Positions 34,995 to 43,176 are shown, numbered from the stretch's first letter. The stretch: 64,000 bases of DNA from Microcoleus sp. EPA2 (GCA_020882975.1 JAHRFD010000002.1:70039-134038), one strand, 5' to 3'. Translations and numbers: made by a program. The notes: generated by a model from the sequence alone, not told the origin.

Positions 34995-35906
34995 ATGAGT
35001 GTTCCCGCGGCTCCTGCGGGTTACAAATCGGGGTTTGTGGCGATTGTCGGGCGCCCGAATGTGGGGAAGTCAACCCTGATGAATCTGTTGGTGGGGCAGA
35101 AAATTGCGATTACTTCGCCGGTTTCTCAGACGACTCGCAATCGACTGCGGGGTATTTTGACTACGGATGAGGCACAAATAATTTTTGTGGATACTCCGGG
35201 AATTCACAAGCCTCATCACCAATTGGGTAAGGTTTTGGTCCAAAATGCTCGAACGGCGATTCGATCGGTCGATTTAGTGCTATTTGTGGTGGATGGCTCG
35301 GTGGAGTCTGGTGGGGGCGATCGATATATTGTGGAAATCCTCAGCAATACGGAAGTGCCGGTGATTTTGGGGCTCAATAAGTTGGACGAACAGCCTCCTG
35401 ATTCCGTGTTAATCGATCGCACTTACGAGCAAATTGTCAATCCTCAGTGGCCTGTGGTCAAGTTTTCGGCTCTAACTGGCGAGGGTGTTGAGTCGCTGCA
35501 AAAATTGTTAGTCGAACATTTGGACGTTGGGCCTTATTATTATCCGCCGGATTTGGTGACTGACCAGCCGGAACGCTTTATCATGGGTGAGTTGATTCGC
35601 GAACAGATTTTGTTGCAAACGCGGGAGGAAGTGCCACATTCTGTAGCCATCGCGATCGAAGTTGTGGAAGAAGAACCGAAAATTACTCGCATTCTCGCTT
35701 CAATTCACGTTGAACGGGACTCCCAAAAAGGGATTTTAATCGGTAAGAGCGGCACTATGCTAAAGGCGATCGGCAGTGCGGCCCGCGAACAGATTCAAAA
35801 GTTAATCGAGGGTAAAGTATATTTGGAGCTATTTGTCAAGGTGCAACCGAAATGGCGGCAGTCTCGGACTCGTTTGGCGGAATTGGGCTATCGGGTGGAA
35901 GACTGA
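34995..35906 (+). CDS. era: GTPase Era
   Basis: Era binds 16S rRNA and helps 30S ribosome assembly. The GTPase motifs are GRPNVGKSTLMN (G1), TTRNRLRG (G2), FVDTPGIH (G3), LNKLD (G4) and FSALTGEG (G5). The C-terminal KH domain has GILIGKSGTMLKAIGSAAREQIQKL. The ATG at 34995 (MSVPAAPAGYKSGFVAIVG) is preferred; the frame is open to a TTG at 34947 and the extra 16 residues are not conserved in style. About 303 residues, normal for the family. Transcribed alone. Confidence 0.95.
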   Translation: MSVPAAPAGYKSGFVAIVGRPNVGKSTLMNLLVGQKIAITSPVSQTTRNRLRGILTTDEAQIIFVDTPGIHKPHHQLGKVLVQNARTAIRSVDLVLFVVDGSVESGGGDRYIVEILSNTEVPVILGLNKLDEQPPDSVLIDRTYEQIVNPQWPVVKFSALTGEGVESLQKLLVEHLDVGPYYYPPDLVTDQPERFIMGELIREQILLQTREEVPHSVAIAIEVVEEEPKITRILASIHVERDSQKGILIGKSGTMLKAIGSAAREQIQKLIEGKVYLELFVKVQPKWRQSRTRLAELGYRVED

Positions 35907-35960
35907 GATTCTTGATTCATAGATCTGAAGTGGATAAGATTGTGGCGACTTATCGCGATA

Positions 35961-35995
35961 CAATTCAAAAAAGGCTTGCTGCAAAAAATGTTTGT
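35961..35995. repeat. 35-bp direct repeat, left flank of the MazF-like cassette
   Basis: This 35-base sequence (CAATTCAAAAAAGGCTTGCT followed by GCAAAAAATGTTTGT) recurs at 36746-36780 with one difference. The two copies enclose the toxin-antitoxin pair at 36025-36605. Confidence 0.85.
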
Positions 35996-36024
35996 CTAGT
36001 GCCTGTAATTGCTGCTGTTGATCG

Positions 36025-36381
36025 TTAACTAAAGCCAAACACTTGCTTAATCGCCCAATCAACCCTAGCCAAATCCTCCCCACTCAACTCCCCACGTACT
36101 CTTACCAGCCGTTGGCGATGGTCGATCGGACGAGTCTGTAAACAATCCGCGATCGATCGTTTCGCCAGTCTATTCATCGCCGATGGCTCCAAATCAATAT
36201 TCGTCGAGATACGCGCCTTTTTCTCATTCCATTCCGTAATCGGCACAACCTGAATCACAGGCACACGGGCATTGTAAACATCATTCGTCACAATGATACA
36301 AGGTCGAACCTTTCCCGTTTCAGAACCTCTCGTCGGTTCCAAATTAACATCAATAATCTGCCCGCGCCGCAAACTATTCAT
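36025..36381 (-). CDS. MazF/PemK-family toxin
   Basis: The protein has 118 residues from the ATG at 36381. It has the MazF fold: LRRGQIIDVNLEPTRGSETG, KVRPCIIVTNDVYN, VPVIQVVPITEW. It is expected to be a sequence-specific mRNA interferase. The start overlaps the antitoxin stop by ATGA, so translation is coupled. An upstream in-frame ATG at 36390 is less likely. The pair lies between two 35-bp direct repeats. Confidence 0.92.
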   Translation of the reverse strand: MNSLRRGQIIDVNLEPTRGSETGKVRPCIIVTNDVYNARVPVIQVVPITEWNEKKARISTNIDLEPSAMNRLAKRSIADCLQTRPIDHRQRLVRVRGELSGEDLARVDWAIKQVFGFS

Positions 36382-36605
36382 TCTGGCCAACCCGCGATCG
36401 CGTTATTCGTCAAAGCCTGCAAATCGGCATCCTCCCCATAAACTTCCGTATATAAATCCGCCGACATCTCCAACGAATCTAACTCCTGCTGCAACTTCCC
36501 CAGCGCCACCCGAATCAATTCATCCTGATTCTGAAAACCATACTGCCGCGATCGTTGGACAAATGCCCACAACGACTCATCCAAATTAAACTGCGCTTGC
36601 ACCAT
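36378..36605 (-). CDS. Antitoxin partner of the MazF-like toxin
   Basis: This 75-residue protein begins MVQAQFNLDESLWAFVQRSRQYG, with a short helical pattern typical of ribbon-helix-helix antitoxins, and an acidic C-terminal half (DSLEMSADLYTEVYGEDADLQ) that would wrap the toxin. It is first in a two-gene operon with ATGA overlap. The family name is not certain; the role rests on position and size. Confidence 0.82.
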   Translation of the reverse strand: MVQAQFNLDESLWAFVQRSRQYGFQNQDELIRVALGKLQQELDSLEMSADLYTEVYGEDADLQALTNNAIAGWPE

Positions 36606-36745
36606 AAAACAGCTCTCCCAAACACAATAATTCCTAGTTTAGCACCCTGCACAATCCACTTGTTGCCATCTCTGAGAAGTCCCGTACTGAGGGCATAAAA
36701 TTTCTGTCAATTGTGACGATCTATCAACAAATCAATTTAACCAAA

Positions 36746-36780
36746 CAATTCAAAAAAGACTTGCTGCAAAAAATGTTTGT
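36746..36780. repeat. 35-bp direct repeat, right flank of the MazF-like cassette
   Basis: This matches 35961-35995 at 34 of 35 positions. A shorter piece, AAAAAAAATGTTTGTGT, recurs near 45419 just before the PIN toxin-antitoxin pair. Confidence 0.85.
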
Positions 36781-36847
36781 GTGAGACTAAAATAGGGAAT
36801 AGAAATAAGCTCCATTACCCATTACCTACTACCCATTACCTAAAAAA

Positions 36848-37432
36848 ATGGTCGCTGCAAAAAAAAACTTTCCCCAACTTACCCCAGAAGACTACTTTGC
36901 TTGGGAAGAAAAGCAGCTAGAAAAGCATGAGTATATCGACGGTCAAGTCTACGCCATGAGCGGTGGCAGCGTAAACCATAGCCGCATTGCCGTCAGACTC
37001 ACAACTCTCTTCTCCAATCATCTAGAAAACAGCAGTTGCGAAACCGGAAACTCCGATCTGAGAGTCAACATCGCCGGAACCAAAAACTACACCCATCCTG
37101 ATGTCAGCGTCACCTGCGACGATCGCGATAAAACCACAACTCAATACATTACCTACCCCTGCTTAATCGTTGAAGTTCTCTCTCCCAGCACTGAGGCATA
37201 CGATCGCGGTAGCAAATTTAGAATGTACCGCCACAACCCTGTCTTACAAGATTACCTATTGGTTAGTTCCACCAGTATCGAAATGGATTTGTATCATAAA
37301 AAAGATACAGGTGAATGGCTCATCATTAACTACAAAGAAGATGATACCATAGAACTAAAAAGCATCAATCTCAGTTTTGCGATCGAACAAGTCTATCGCA
37401 ACCTCGACCTCACCCCAGAAACAACAGCTTAA
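36848..37432 (+). CDS. Uma2 family putative endonuclease
   Basis: The protein has 194 residues: LTPEDYFAWEEKQLEKHEYIDGQVYAMSGGSVNHSRIA, then DLRVNIAGTKNYTHPDVSVTCDDRD (acidic residue before the strand), then PCLIVEVLSPSTEAYDRGSKF with the Glu and the following Ser/Lys region of the PD-(D/E)XK-like core. It is the first of three related genes on the plus strand (37594 and 39243 are the others) and differs most from them. The function is unknown. Confidence 0.88.
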   Translation: MVAAKKNFPQLTPEDYFAWEEKQLEKHEYIDGQVYAMSGGSVNHSRIAVRLTTLFSNHLENSSCETGNSDLRVNIAGTKNYTHPDVSVTCDDRDKTTTQYITYPCLIVEVLSPSTEAYDRGSKFRMYRHNPVLQDYLLVSSTSIEMDLYHKKDTGEWLIINYKEDDTIELKSINLSFAIEQVYRNLDLTPETTA

Positions 37433-37441
37433 AATTGATAG

Positions 37442-37566
37442 AGCAATCCTAAATCATTCATACAGATATGTAGGGGCGGTGCCAAGAGTGCCCGCCCTCC
37501 GAGGGATTGGGCAACCACGGGGCAAGCGAGCCCCTACAAGAATTATGCAAATGATTTAGGATCGCT
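37442..37566. repeat. 125-bp inverted-repeat element, GTAGGGGC family
   Basis: AGCAATCCTAAATCAT (37442-37457) matches the reverse complement of 37551-37566 with one mismatch. Inside are GTAGGGGCGGTGCCAAGAGT and 'gcccctac' borders. A shorter piece 'tgtaggggcggtgccaagagt' stands at 2622-2645, just past the C39 peptidase gene, and a relative at 50207-50309. Confidence 0.75.
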
Positions 37567-37593
37567 ATAGAGCAATTAAATTAGGAGATTGTT

Positions 37594-38172
37594 ATGATTG
37601 CAGCTAAAGAGCAGGAGCGGTACTTTACGCCTGAAGAGTATTTTGCTTGGGAGGAGCAACAATTAGAAAAGCACGAGCTAATTGATGGTAGCGTATATGC
37701 GATGACTGGCGGGACTAGAAATCACAGTGATATCGCGGGAAACTTTTTACTGAGAATCAAGCCCCACCTGCGGGGTAGTGGTTGTAAAACATACAATTCT
37801 GACTGCCGCGTAAATATCCTCAATACTAGCAACTATACCTATCCCGATCTGAGTGTCACTTGCGATCGGCGAGATAATTCTAGCCCTCAATATATTACCT
37901 ATCCCTGCTTAATCGTTGAGGTTTTATCGGATAGTACCGAGGCTTACGATCGCGGCAAGAAGTTTGACAAATATCGCCGCAATCCGAATTTAATTGATTA
38001 TGTGTTGGTGAGTTCTGATGAAATGGCGATCGATATGTATCATAAAAATGACGCGGGGGATTGGTTGATTCTGAGCTATCGAGCGGGCGATCGCGTCGAG
38101 CTTAAAAGTATTGGATTGAGTTTGGCGATCGAGCAATTCTATGAAGAAATTGTTTTTGAGCAGCAATCTTGA
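37594..38172 (+). CDS. Uma2 family putative endonuclease, paralogue 2
   Basis: The protein has 192 residues, nearly the same as the one at 39243: both begin MIAA(K/R)EQERYFTPEEYF and end EQFYEEIVFEQ(Q/K)S, and even the leader 'aaattaggagattgtt' with its AGGAG site is shared. Core motifs YPDLSVTCD and CLIVEVLSDSTEAYDRGKKF are kept. The copy arose by recent duplication. The next frame starts 53 bases on and looks truncated at its 5' end. Confidence 0.88.
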   Translation: MIAAKEQERYFTPEEYFAWEEQQLEKHELIDGSVYAMTGGTRNHSDIAGNFLLRIKPHLRGSGCKTYNSDCRVNILNTSNYTYPDLSVTCDRRDNSSPQYITYPCLIVEVLSDSTEAYDRGKKFDKYRRNPNLIDYVLVSSDEMAIDMYHKNDAGDWLILSYRAGDRVELKSIGLSLAIEQFYEEIVFEQQS

Positions 38173-38224
38173 ATTTATTATTAAGAGGGCGACATAATAA
38201 TATTGATGTAGAGTTCTAAGAAAA

Positions 38225-38572
38225 TTGAATATCAATATCGAACTGGCTTCCCCACAGGATTTCTTACCCACAATTCCGGGGTGGCGCGACAGGAGTATCT
38301 TCATTGGCAAATACGGTGAAATCTCGTTTTATCACTATGACTTTATAGCCCAAGCACTCTCCAAAATATCCAGGGGATTCGATCGGGACATTAAAGATGT
38401 TCAAGCCATGTACGAACAGAAATTATTTTCCTTAGAAGAACTGCGTAATAGTTTTGAGAGTATTGCACCCGAATTAATCCGATTTCCCTCTCTTAATCCT
38501 GATGCGCTCAGAAGCAGAGTTGAGAACTTCATCAAACGTTTTGAAAGTAACATAGAGGATGGACAGTTATGA
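38225..38572 (+). pseudogene. Probable 5'-truncated nucleotidyltransferase-like (DUF6036-type) gene
   Basis: This frame of 115 codons opens with TTG. ASPQDFLPTIPGWRDRSIFI, EISFYHYDFIAQALSKISRGFDRDIKDV and the tail resemble the C-terminal half of DUF6036-like proteins, where a nucleotidyltransferase core precedes. That first half is absent: only 53 bases separate this from the Uma2 stop. It may be a remnant cut by arrival of the Uma2 copy, or a short protein. Its stop overlaps the next start (ATGA), so the two were an operon. Confidence 0.55.
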
Positions 38573-38850
38573 GCTTGAATGAGTTACCGGGAGCAGAGCT
38601 AATTCTACCTGGACTGGACGATCTTCATCATGGTAAAACTAATACAGTTGGGTCATTGTTAGTCGCGATCGCGGCAACGCGCCTAGCTGAAGCGGGCTTA
38701 GATGTTCCTCTCGATCGTCTGGCCGCAGAGCCAGAACTGACTCTTTATGCCCGCCTTCAAGATGAACGAGATGATGCTTATCCCTACTACAATGCTTTGC
38801 TGAATCGCTTGAATAGCTTTTGCAATGCACTTGAACTTCGTTATATGTGA
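38569..38850 (+). CDS. Small conserved hypothetical protein
   Basis: The protein has 93 residues: MSLNELPGAELILPGLDDLHHGKTNTVGSLL, then helical, ending FCNALELRYM. I recognise no domain. It overlaps the preceding truncated frame by ATGA, so it is the second gene of a pair, possibly a toxin-antitoxin or defence pair that has lost its partner's first half. Confidence 0.65.
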   Translation: MSLNELPGAELILPGLDDLHHGKTNTVGSLLVAIAATRLAEAGLDVPLDRLAAEPELTLYARLQDERDDAYPYYNALLNRLNSFCNALELRYM

Positions 38851-38975
38851 GAATATGCGATCGATCGGCAGGAACAAAAGGATTTAATTAAAAAAAAGAT
38901 GTCGATCGCTGCCGGTGGGCGATCGCTTATAATTGGATGAAAGCGCGATCGATAAGACTCACCCCAAAAATACCT

Positions 38976-39176
38976 ATGAAAACCACGATCGAAATCGATA
39001 ACTCCCTCATCACTAATGCGCTCCAGGCGACTCGACTCACAGCACAACAAGAAGTTGTCGAACTGGCTCTGAACCTGTTGATCCAAATGAAAAACCAACA
39101 GAACCTCCGGGCGCTACGGGGTAAACTCGCCTGGGATGGCGACCTCGATCGCATGAGAACCAATACGGAACAATAG
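38976..39176 (+). CDS. VapB-type antitoxin
   Basis: With the ATG at 38976 the protein has 66 residues: MKTTIEIDNSLITNALQATRLTAQQEVVELALNLLI is a ribbon-helix-helix start and DNA-binding strand of the VapB (DUF2191-like) family, and GKLAWDGDLDRMR the toxin-binding tail. A longer frame from 38937 adds no conserved residues. The partner vapC begins 8 bases after the stop but is cut short at 14 codons. Confidence 0.85.
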   Translation: MKTTIEIDNSLITNALQATRLTAQQEVVELALNLLIQMKNQQNLRALRGKLAWDGDLDRMRTNTEQ

Positions 39177-39183
39177 TAAGCCC

Positions 39184-39228
39184 ATGATTATTGTTGATTC
39201 CAGCGTCTGGATTGACTACTTTTTTTAA
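39184..39228 (+). pseudogene. Truncated vapC (PIN toxin), 14 codons remain
   Basis: The frame reads MIIVDSSVWIDYFF then stop. MIIVDSSVWIDYF is the typical start of VapC PIN-domain toxins (first catalytic Asp). The stop lies at the point where sequence shared with the Uma2 leader (TTAAATTAGGAGATTG) begins, so insertion or duplication of the Uma2 gene replaced the rest. The antitoxin remains without a working partner here. Confidence 0.85.
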
Positions 39229-39242
39229 ATTAGGAGATTGTT

Positions 39243-39821
39243 ATGATTGCAGCTAGAGAGCAGGAGCGATACTTTACGCCTGAAGAGTATTTTGCTTGGG
39301 AGGAGCAACAATTAGAAAGGCATGAGCTAATCGATGGTCGCGTATATGCGATGAGTGGGGGCACGCAAAATCATAGTGCGATTAAATTAAATATCGGGAG
39401 TTCGATCTCAGCACATTTGCGGGGCAATAAGTGCCGTGTTTTTAATTCAGATTTAAAGGTTAACATTCTCAATACTCCTAACTATACTTATCCCGATTTA
39501 AGCGTGACTTGTGATGACCGCGATCGAGAGAATGTTTTTTATATTACCTATCCCTGTTTGATTGTCGAGGTTTTATCCGATAGCACCGAGGCTTATGACA
39601 GAGGCAAGAAGTTTGAAAAATATCGCCGCAACCCAAATTTGGTCGATTATGTTTTAGTGAGTTCTGATGAAATCGCGATCGATATGTATCACAGAAATGA
39701 TGCGGGGGATTGGTTGATTCTGAGCTATCGAGCGGGCGATCGCGTCGAGCTTAGAAGTATTGGGTTGAGTTTGGCGATCGAGCAATTCTATGAAGAAATT
39801 GTTTTCGAGCAGAAATCTTGA
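39243..39821 (+). CDS. Uma2 family putative endonuclease, paralogue 3
   Basis: The protein has 192 residues, close to the 37594 paralogue at both ends and in YPDLSVTCDDRD and CLIVEVLSDSTEAYDRGKKF, but with a changed middle (SAIKLNIGSSISAHLRGNKCRVFNSDLKV). Its AGGAG ribosome site and leader equal those of paralogue 2. It displaced the vapC gene. The function is unknown. Confidence 0.88.
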   Translation: MIAAREQERYFTPEEYFAWEEQQLERHELIDGRVYAMSGGTQNHSAIKLNIGSSISAHLRGNKCRVFNSDLKVNILNTPNYTYPDLSVTCDDRDRENVFYITYPCLIVEVLSDSTEAYDRGKKFEKYRRNPNLVDYVLVSSDEIAIDMYHRNDAGDWLILSYRAGDRVELRSIGLSLAIEQFYEEIVFEQKS

Positions 39822-39892
39822 ATTTATAAATGGATTTATGAGGATACATTCTATGTAGCTTCACAGAAAAATGATATTACCGAGTGTTTCTT

Positions 39893-40123
39893 ATGAACTA
39901 CCGAAACCACATCACGATCGAAGCAAATAAACGCGGTGGTAAGCCTTGTGTACGCGGCTTGCGAATTACGGTTTATGAAGTGCTTGAGTACCTGGCTTCC
40001 GAGATGACTGAAGCAGAAATTCTAGACGATTTTCCCGATTTGACACGAGAAGATTTAAAAGCTTGTATAGCTTATGCTGCTGACCGTGAGCGTCGGTTTA
40101 TGACCGCGACCTTATCGGCATGA
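39893..40123 (+). CDS. DUF433 antitoxin, second copy
   Basis: The protein has 76 residues from the ATG at 39893; an in-frame ATG at 39884 is possible. ITIEANKRGGKPCVRGLRITVYEVLEYL is the DUF433 signature, with EAEILDDFPDLTREDLKACIAYA behind. The stop overlaps the next start by ATGA. The toxin partner that follows is frameshifted, so the antitoxin is alone unless it also serves the pair at 7992-8634. Confidence 0.88.
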   Translation: MNYRNHITIEANKRGGKPCVRGLRITVYEVLEYLASEMTEAEILDDFPDLTREDLKACIAYAADRERRFMTATLSA

Positions 40124-40453
40124 AATTACTTTTTGATGAAAACTTGTCGCCCAAGTTGCCGAATCGTTTGAGCGATATTTTCCCAAATTCGCTTCACGTC
40201 CTTTGATGTGGGCATGAAAGCAACGATCGACCCAATAGTTTGGGATTATGCAAAAGACAATGATTTGATGATTGTCTCGAAAGACGCGGATATGCACGAT
40301 CTGAGTTTGGTATTTGGGAATCCACCGAAAGTTATTTGGCTTCGGCTTGGAAACTGTTCGACATCACAAGTTGAAAATTTGCTGCGTCGGGATTTTAAGG
40401 CGATCGAATTATTTTATGAAGACGAGACTTTATCGCTGCTTGCTTTATCATAA
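40120..40453 (+). pseudogene. DUF5615 PIN-like toxin, frameshifted
   Basis: The frame from 40120 reads MKLLFDENLSPKLPNRLSDI..HVL then stops at about 40207. The continuation VGMKATIDPIVWDYAKDNDLMIVSKDADMHDLS with PKVIWLRLGNCST is found from about 40200 to 40453 in another frame. Joined, they make a whole DUF5615 protein of about 110 residues. A small indel near 40200 ('cgtcctttgatgtg') explains this. The toxin is probably dead, unless the shift is a sequencing error or programmed. Confidence 0.82.
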
Positions 40454-40949
40454 TGCACCGATCGCCGAGGGTGTGCGATCGACTCTCATCTCAAATCTAA
40501 TATAGATAAATTTTTTCAGTGCGACGGCTGAAGTGTTTGAATCGAATCGTGCGGCGAACTCGATCGAGGAAAGAAGATTTCGATGGGGAGTAATAACGGG
40601 TTGACATACATCATTAAGCTGCGGTATTATTCGACTATATTCAGTATTGTACCGCAACTGCGATACGATTATAAGATTTATCGGTAGCAAGTTAACCTGT
40701 CGGCAAAAATTACATTTTTCCGCGCGAGTGCTTCGATAAATCTTATCGTTCCAGCCGACCGTATTAAGATCCAGGGGTTTGCTCGAAAGAACATCTACGA
40801 AGGCTGAACTCCATCCTTCTGTCGATGCACACAACTTGTACAGGACTTGATATCTCCTTGTATAATTCTAGCACTGCTACTCAGCCTGAGAATTGGGTAA
40901 CTTGTTTTCGTATTTTCAGAATATAGGTTTGGAGCGGTTGACAGACACT
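40454..40949. other. Long non-coding leader of the AAA-TOPRIM gene
   Basis: About 500 bases without a supported gene. There is an inverted pair ATAAGATTTATCG (40671-40683) and CGATAAATCTTAT (40734-40746) that could fold in RNA downstream of the promoter-like sequence at 40601. It may be a long 5' untranslated region. Base composition is AT-richer than the flanks. Confidence 0.5.
40601..40630 (+). promoter_or_regulatory. Sigma70-like promoter candidate
   Basis: TTGACA (40601-40606), an 18-base spacer, then TATTAT (40625-40630). It is the best match in the region and points at the AAA-TOPRIM gene, which would have a leader of about 310 bases. A TATAAT at 40861-40866 is a nearer alternative but lacks a good -35. 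Confidence 0.45.
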
Positions 40950-42911
40950 ATGAGATTATCATTTCTCAAGATTCACAAATCAATAACTTCTTTTCCAGAT
41001 ACAGAACTACCCAATTTTGTGGTTCTCACAGGGGTAAATGGTGCAGGAAAAAGTCATCTGCTGGAAGCAATTGAAAATGGCTCAATGCAAATTGACGATA
41101 TAGTAGTAAATAATCAGACACGTCCTATTCGTCGCTTCGATTGGATGAATCTCATTCCACAAGATACAGGCGCATTTGCGCCTTATCAAATCACTCAAGA
41201 AAGATATGGATTTTGGAATGAATTTTCTCAACACATAAAAGAATTCCGTCCCCAGATTTCTCAAGCTCTTCATCAATTGAATCGAGTTGATTTAGACAAG
41301 CTTAAGACTCGCGAAATAATAGATCTCACACCAGAAAAATTAATTGCAGCAGGTAGCACTAGGGAGCAGGCAAATCAGCTTGTTGAGGCGATTCAGAATG
41401 CTGCTTCTACTGCAACTCAAAATGTAACTACTAGATTCATACAAATTGATCCAATCAATAGACAACGATTAGTAAGTCTCTTTCAGAGTAATACCAGTAT
41501 CCCCTTAATTGCTTTGGAGGAAGATGACTTTTATCATTACTTTCCCAGAAGTTGGCAACCTGTTGACATGTTTCAGCAGTCATTTGGCAGACTATTCGCA
41601 GACTATCAACGCCACTGGCTCAACAATCGCCTTAGAGCCGTGGCAAATTCTGAAGGTGAATCCGTTAGCTTCTTAACTGATGAGGAATTCTTGGACAAGT
41701 ATGGAGAGCCACCTTGGAAATTTGTAAATAGTGTTCTTGAAACGGCAAATCTCGATTTTAGAATTAACCAACCACCGAAATATGAAGATAGACCTTACGA
41801 GCCGATTCTCACGGATAGAATAAGGAACTCACAAGTAAAGTTCAATGATCTGTCTTCAGGTGAAAGAGTTTTGATGTCTTTTGCGTTGTGTCTCTACTAT
41901 GCAGGCGATCGTCGTCAAATGGTAGATTATCCAAAAATTTTATTGTTCGATGAAATTGATGCTCCTTTGCACCCCTCAATGACTCAATCTCTTCTACGAA
42001 CCATTCAAGATGTGTTGGTAAATCGCCACGGAATTAAAGTGGTTATGACCACACATTCACCTTCAACAGTAGCTCTATCACCAGAAGAATCTCTGTATGC
42101 GATGTATAAAACAGATCAAAAGCGGATACAAAAGAGTACAAAAGATAAAGCCCTATCTATACTGACTACTGGAGTTCCAACCTTAAGTATAGATTATGAA
42201 AATCGCCGTCAAGTATTTGTTGAGAGCCATTATGATGTTCAGTTTTATGAAAGATTATACGAAAAGCTAACGGAGCATTTGATTCCTGAAGTATCACTCA
42301 ACTTCATCGCATCTGGAGTTAGAGGGAACGGTAATTGTGACCAAGTAAAAGAGGTTGTTAATCAACTAGTTAAGGGAGGTAGCAGAACAGTTTATGGAAT
42401 CATCGACTGGGATTTAACTAATTCTGGTAACGAGCGCATAAAAGTTCTTGGGAGGGAAAACCGTTACAGTATTGAAAATTATATTCTTGATCCAGTTCTT
42501 ATAGCAGCTTTACTTTTGCGAGAAAAGTGGATAGAACGAAGTGAAATTGGGCTTAGTGAGTGTGAAACCTATATTAATTTTGCCACTTTCGATAGCACTC
42601 GGCTTCAGGATATCGCTGATTTCGTAGTAAATAAGGTACAGCTTCACATATCGCCAGCAGTGGGAAACGACAAGCTGCTATGCCAATACCTTGGTGGACA
42701 AACCATAAACTTACCAAAATGGTTTCTTCATAGACAAGGACATGATTTAGAGACGACTCTGAAAGATGTCTTTCATAAGTTGAAGCGGTTTACAAAAGAA
42801 CCTGACTTAAAATGGGAGATCATCACAAAGGTAATTGATGATGTGCCTTCCCTTATTCCATGCGATTTTTTACACTTGCTGAAAGATATTCAAGGCATTA
42901 ATATAGGTTAA
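40950..42911 (+). CDS. AAA/ABC-type ATPase fused to a TOPRIM-like (DUF4435) nuclease domain
   Basis: The protein has 653 residues from the ATG at 40950; a TTG at 40893 adds 19. Walker A is LTGVNGAGKSHLL (about 28-35), the signature is DLSSGERVLMSFALCLYY, and Walker B is KILLFDEIDAPLHPSM (about 330), then VVMTTHSPSTVAL: a RecF/OLD-type ABC ATPase with a long helical insert. From about 415 comes a TOPRIM-like part: VFVESHYDVQFY (Glu), YGIIDWDLTNSG (DxD), RENRYSIENYILDP. This is the domain pair of OLD nucleases and of the PARIS pair AriA/AriB, here in one chain. It is probably an anti-phage or stress nuclease. No GajB-like helicase is adjacent. Confidence 0.85.
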   Translation: MRLSFLKIHKSITSFPDTELPNFVVLTGVNGAGKSHLLEAIENGSMQIDDIVVNNQTRPIRRFDWMNLIPQDTGAFAPYQITQERYGFWNEFSQHIKEFRPQISQALHQLNRVDLDKLKTREIIDLTPEKLIAAGSTREQANQLVEAIQNAASTATQNVTTRFIQIDPINRQRLVSLFQSNTSIPLIALEEDDFYHYFPRSWQPVDMFQQSFGRLFADYQRHWLNNRLRAVANSEGESVSFLTDEEFLDKYGEPPWKFVNSVLETANLDFRINQPPKYEDRPYEPILTDRIRNSQVKFNDLSSGERVLMSFALCLYYAGDRRQMVDYPKILLFDEIDAPLHPSMTQSLLRTIQDVLVNRHGIKVVMTTHSPSTVALSPEESLYAMYKTDQKRIQKSTKDKALSILTTGVPTLSIDYENRRQVFVESHYDVQFYERLYEKLTEHLIPEVSLNFIASGVRGNGNCDQVKEVVNQLVKGGSRTVYGIIDWDLTNSGNERIKVLGRENRYSIENYILDPVLIAALLLREKWIERSEIGLSECETYINFATFDSTRLQDIADFVVNKVQLHISPAVGNDKLLCQYLGGQTINLPKWFLHRQGHDLETTLKDVFHKLKRFTKEPDLKWEIITKVIDDVPSLIPCDFLHLLKDIQGINIG

Positions 42912-43031
42912 TGGTCATGCAAAATCTACGCTTTAGCTACATTCAAGCAAAATCGGCAGAACAACGCTGTTGCAGCGGACTGCCAAAGGTCGTTGGTGTG
43001 TTTGCAAAGGTTATTTTCAGCCACTGAACAG

Positions 43032-43105
43032 CAACGTTATCTCGTAAACGCTGCCTGACTTTGGAGATGATTCGGAAGCTCGATTTGGTAGAATAAACAA
43101 ATGCT
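43032..43105. repeat. Inter-cassette repeat, copy 1
   Basis: 'caacgttatctcgtaaacgctgcctgactttggagatgattcggaagctcgat' with the following 'ttggtagaataaacaaatgc' matches 44105-44205 and 45281-45390. It lies upstream of the small gene at 43177. The rest of 42912-43176 shows no gene. Confidence 0.75.
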
Positions 43106-43176
43106 AGCGATCGCTCCCATGCGACAAGCCATCATCTCCAACTTTTTCACCTAACCTCAGACGAGGAGAGTCTCAA

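Noticed and set aside
42912-43176. Possible partner gene for the AAA-TOPRIM protein just downstream
   Set aside because: No frame of protein quality; the stretch contains a copy of the inter-cassette repeat, so no helicase or second subunit is encoded there.
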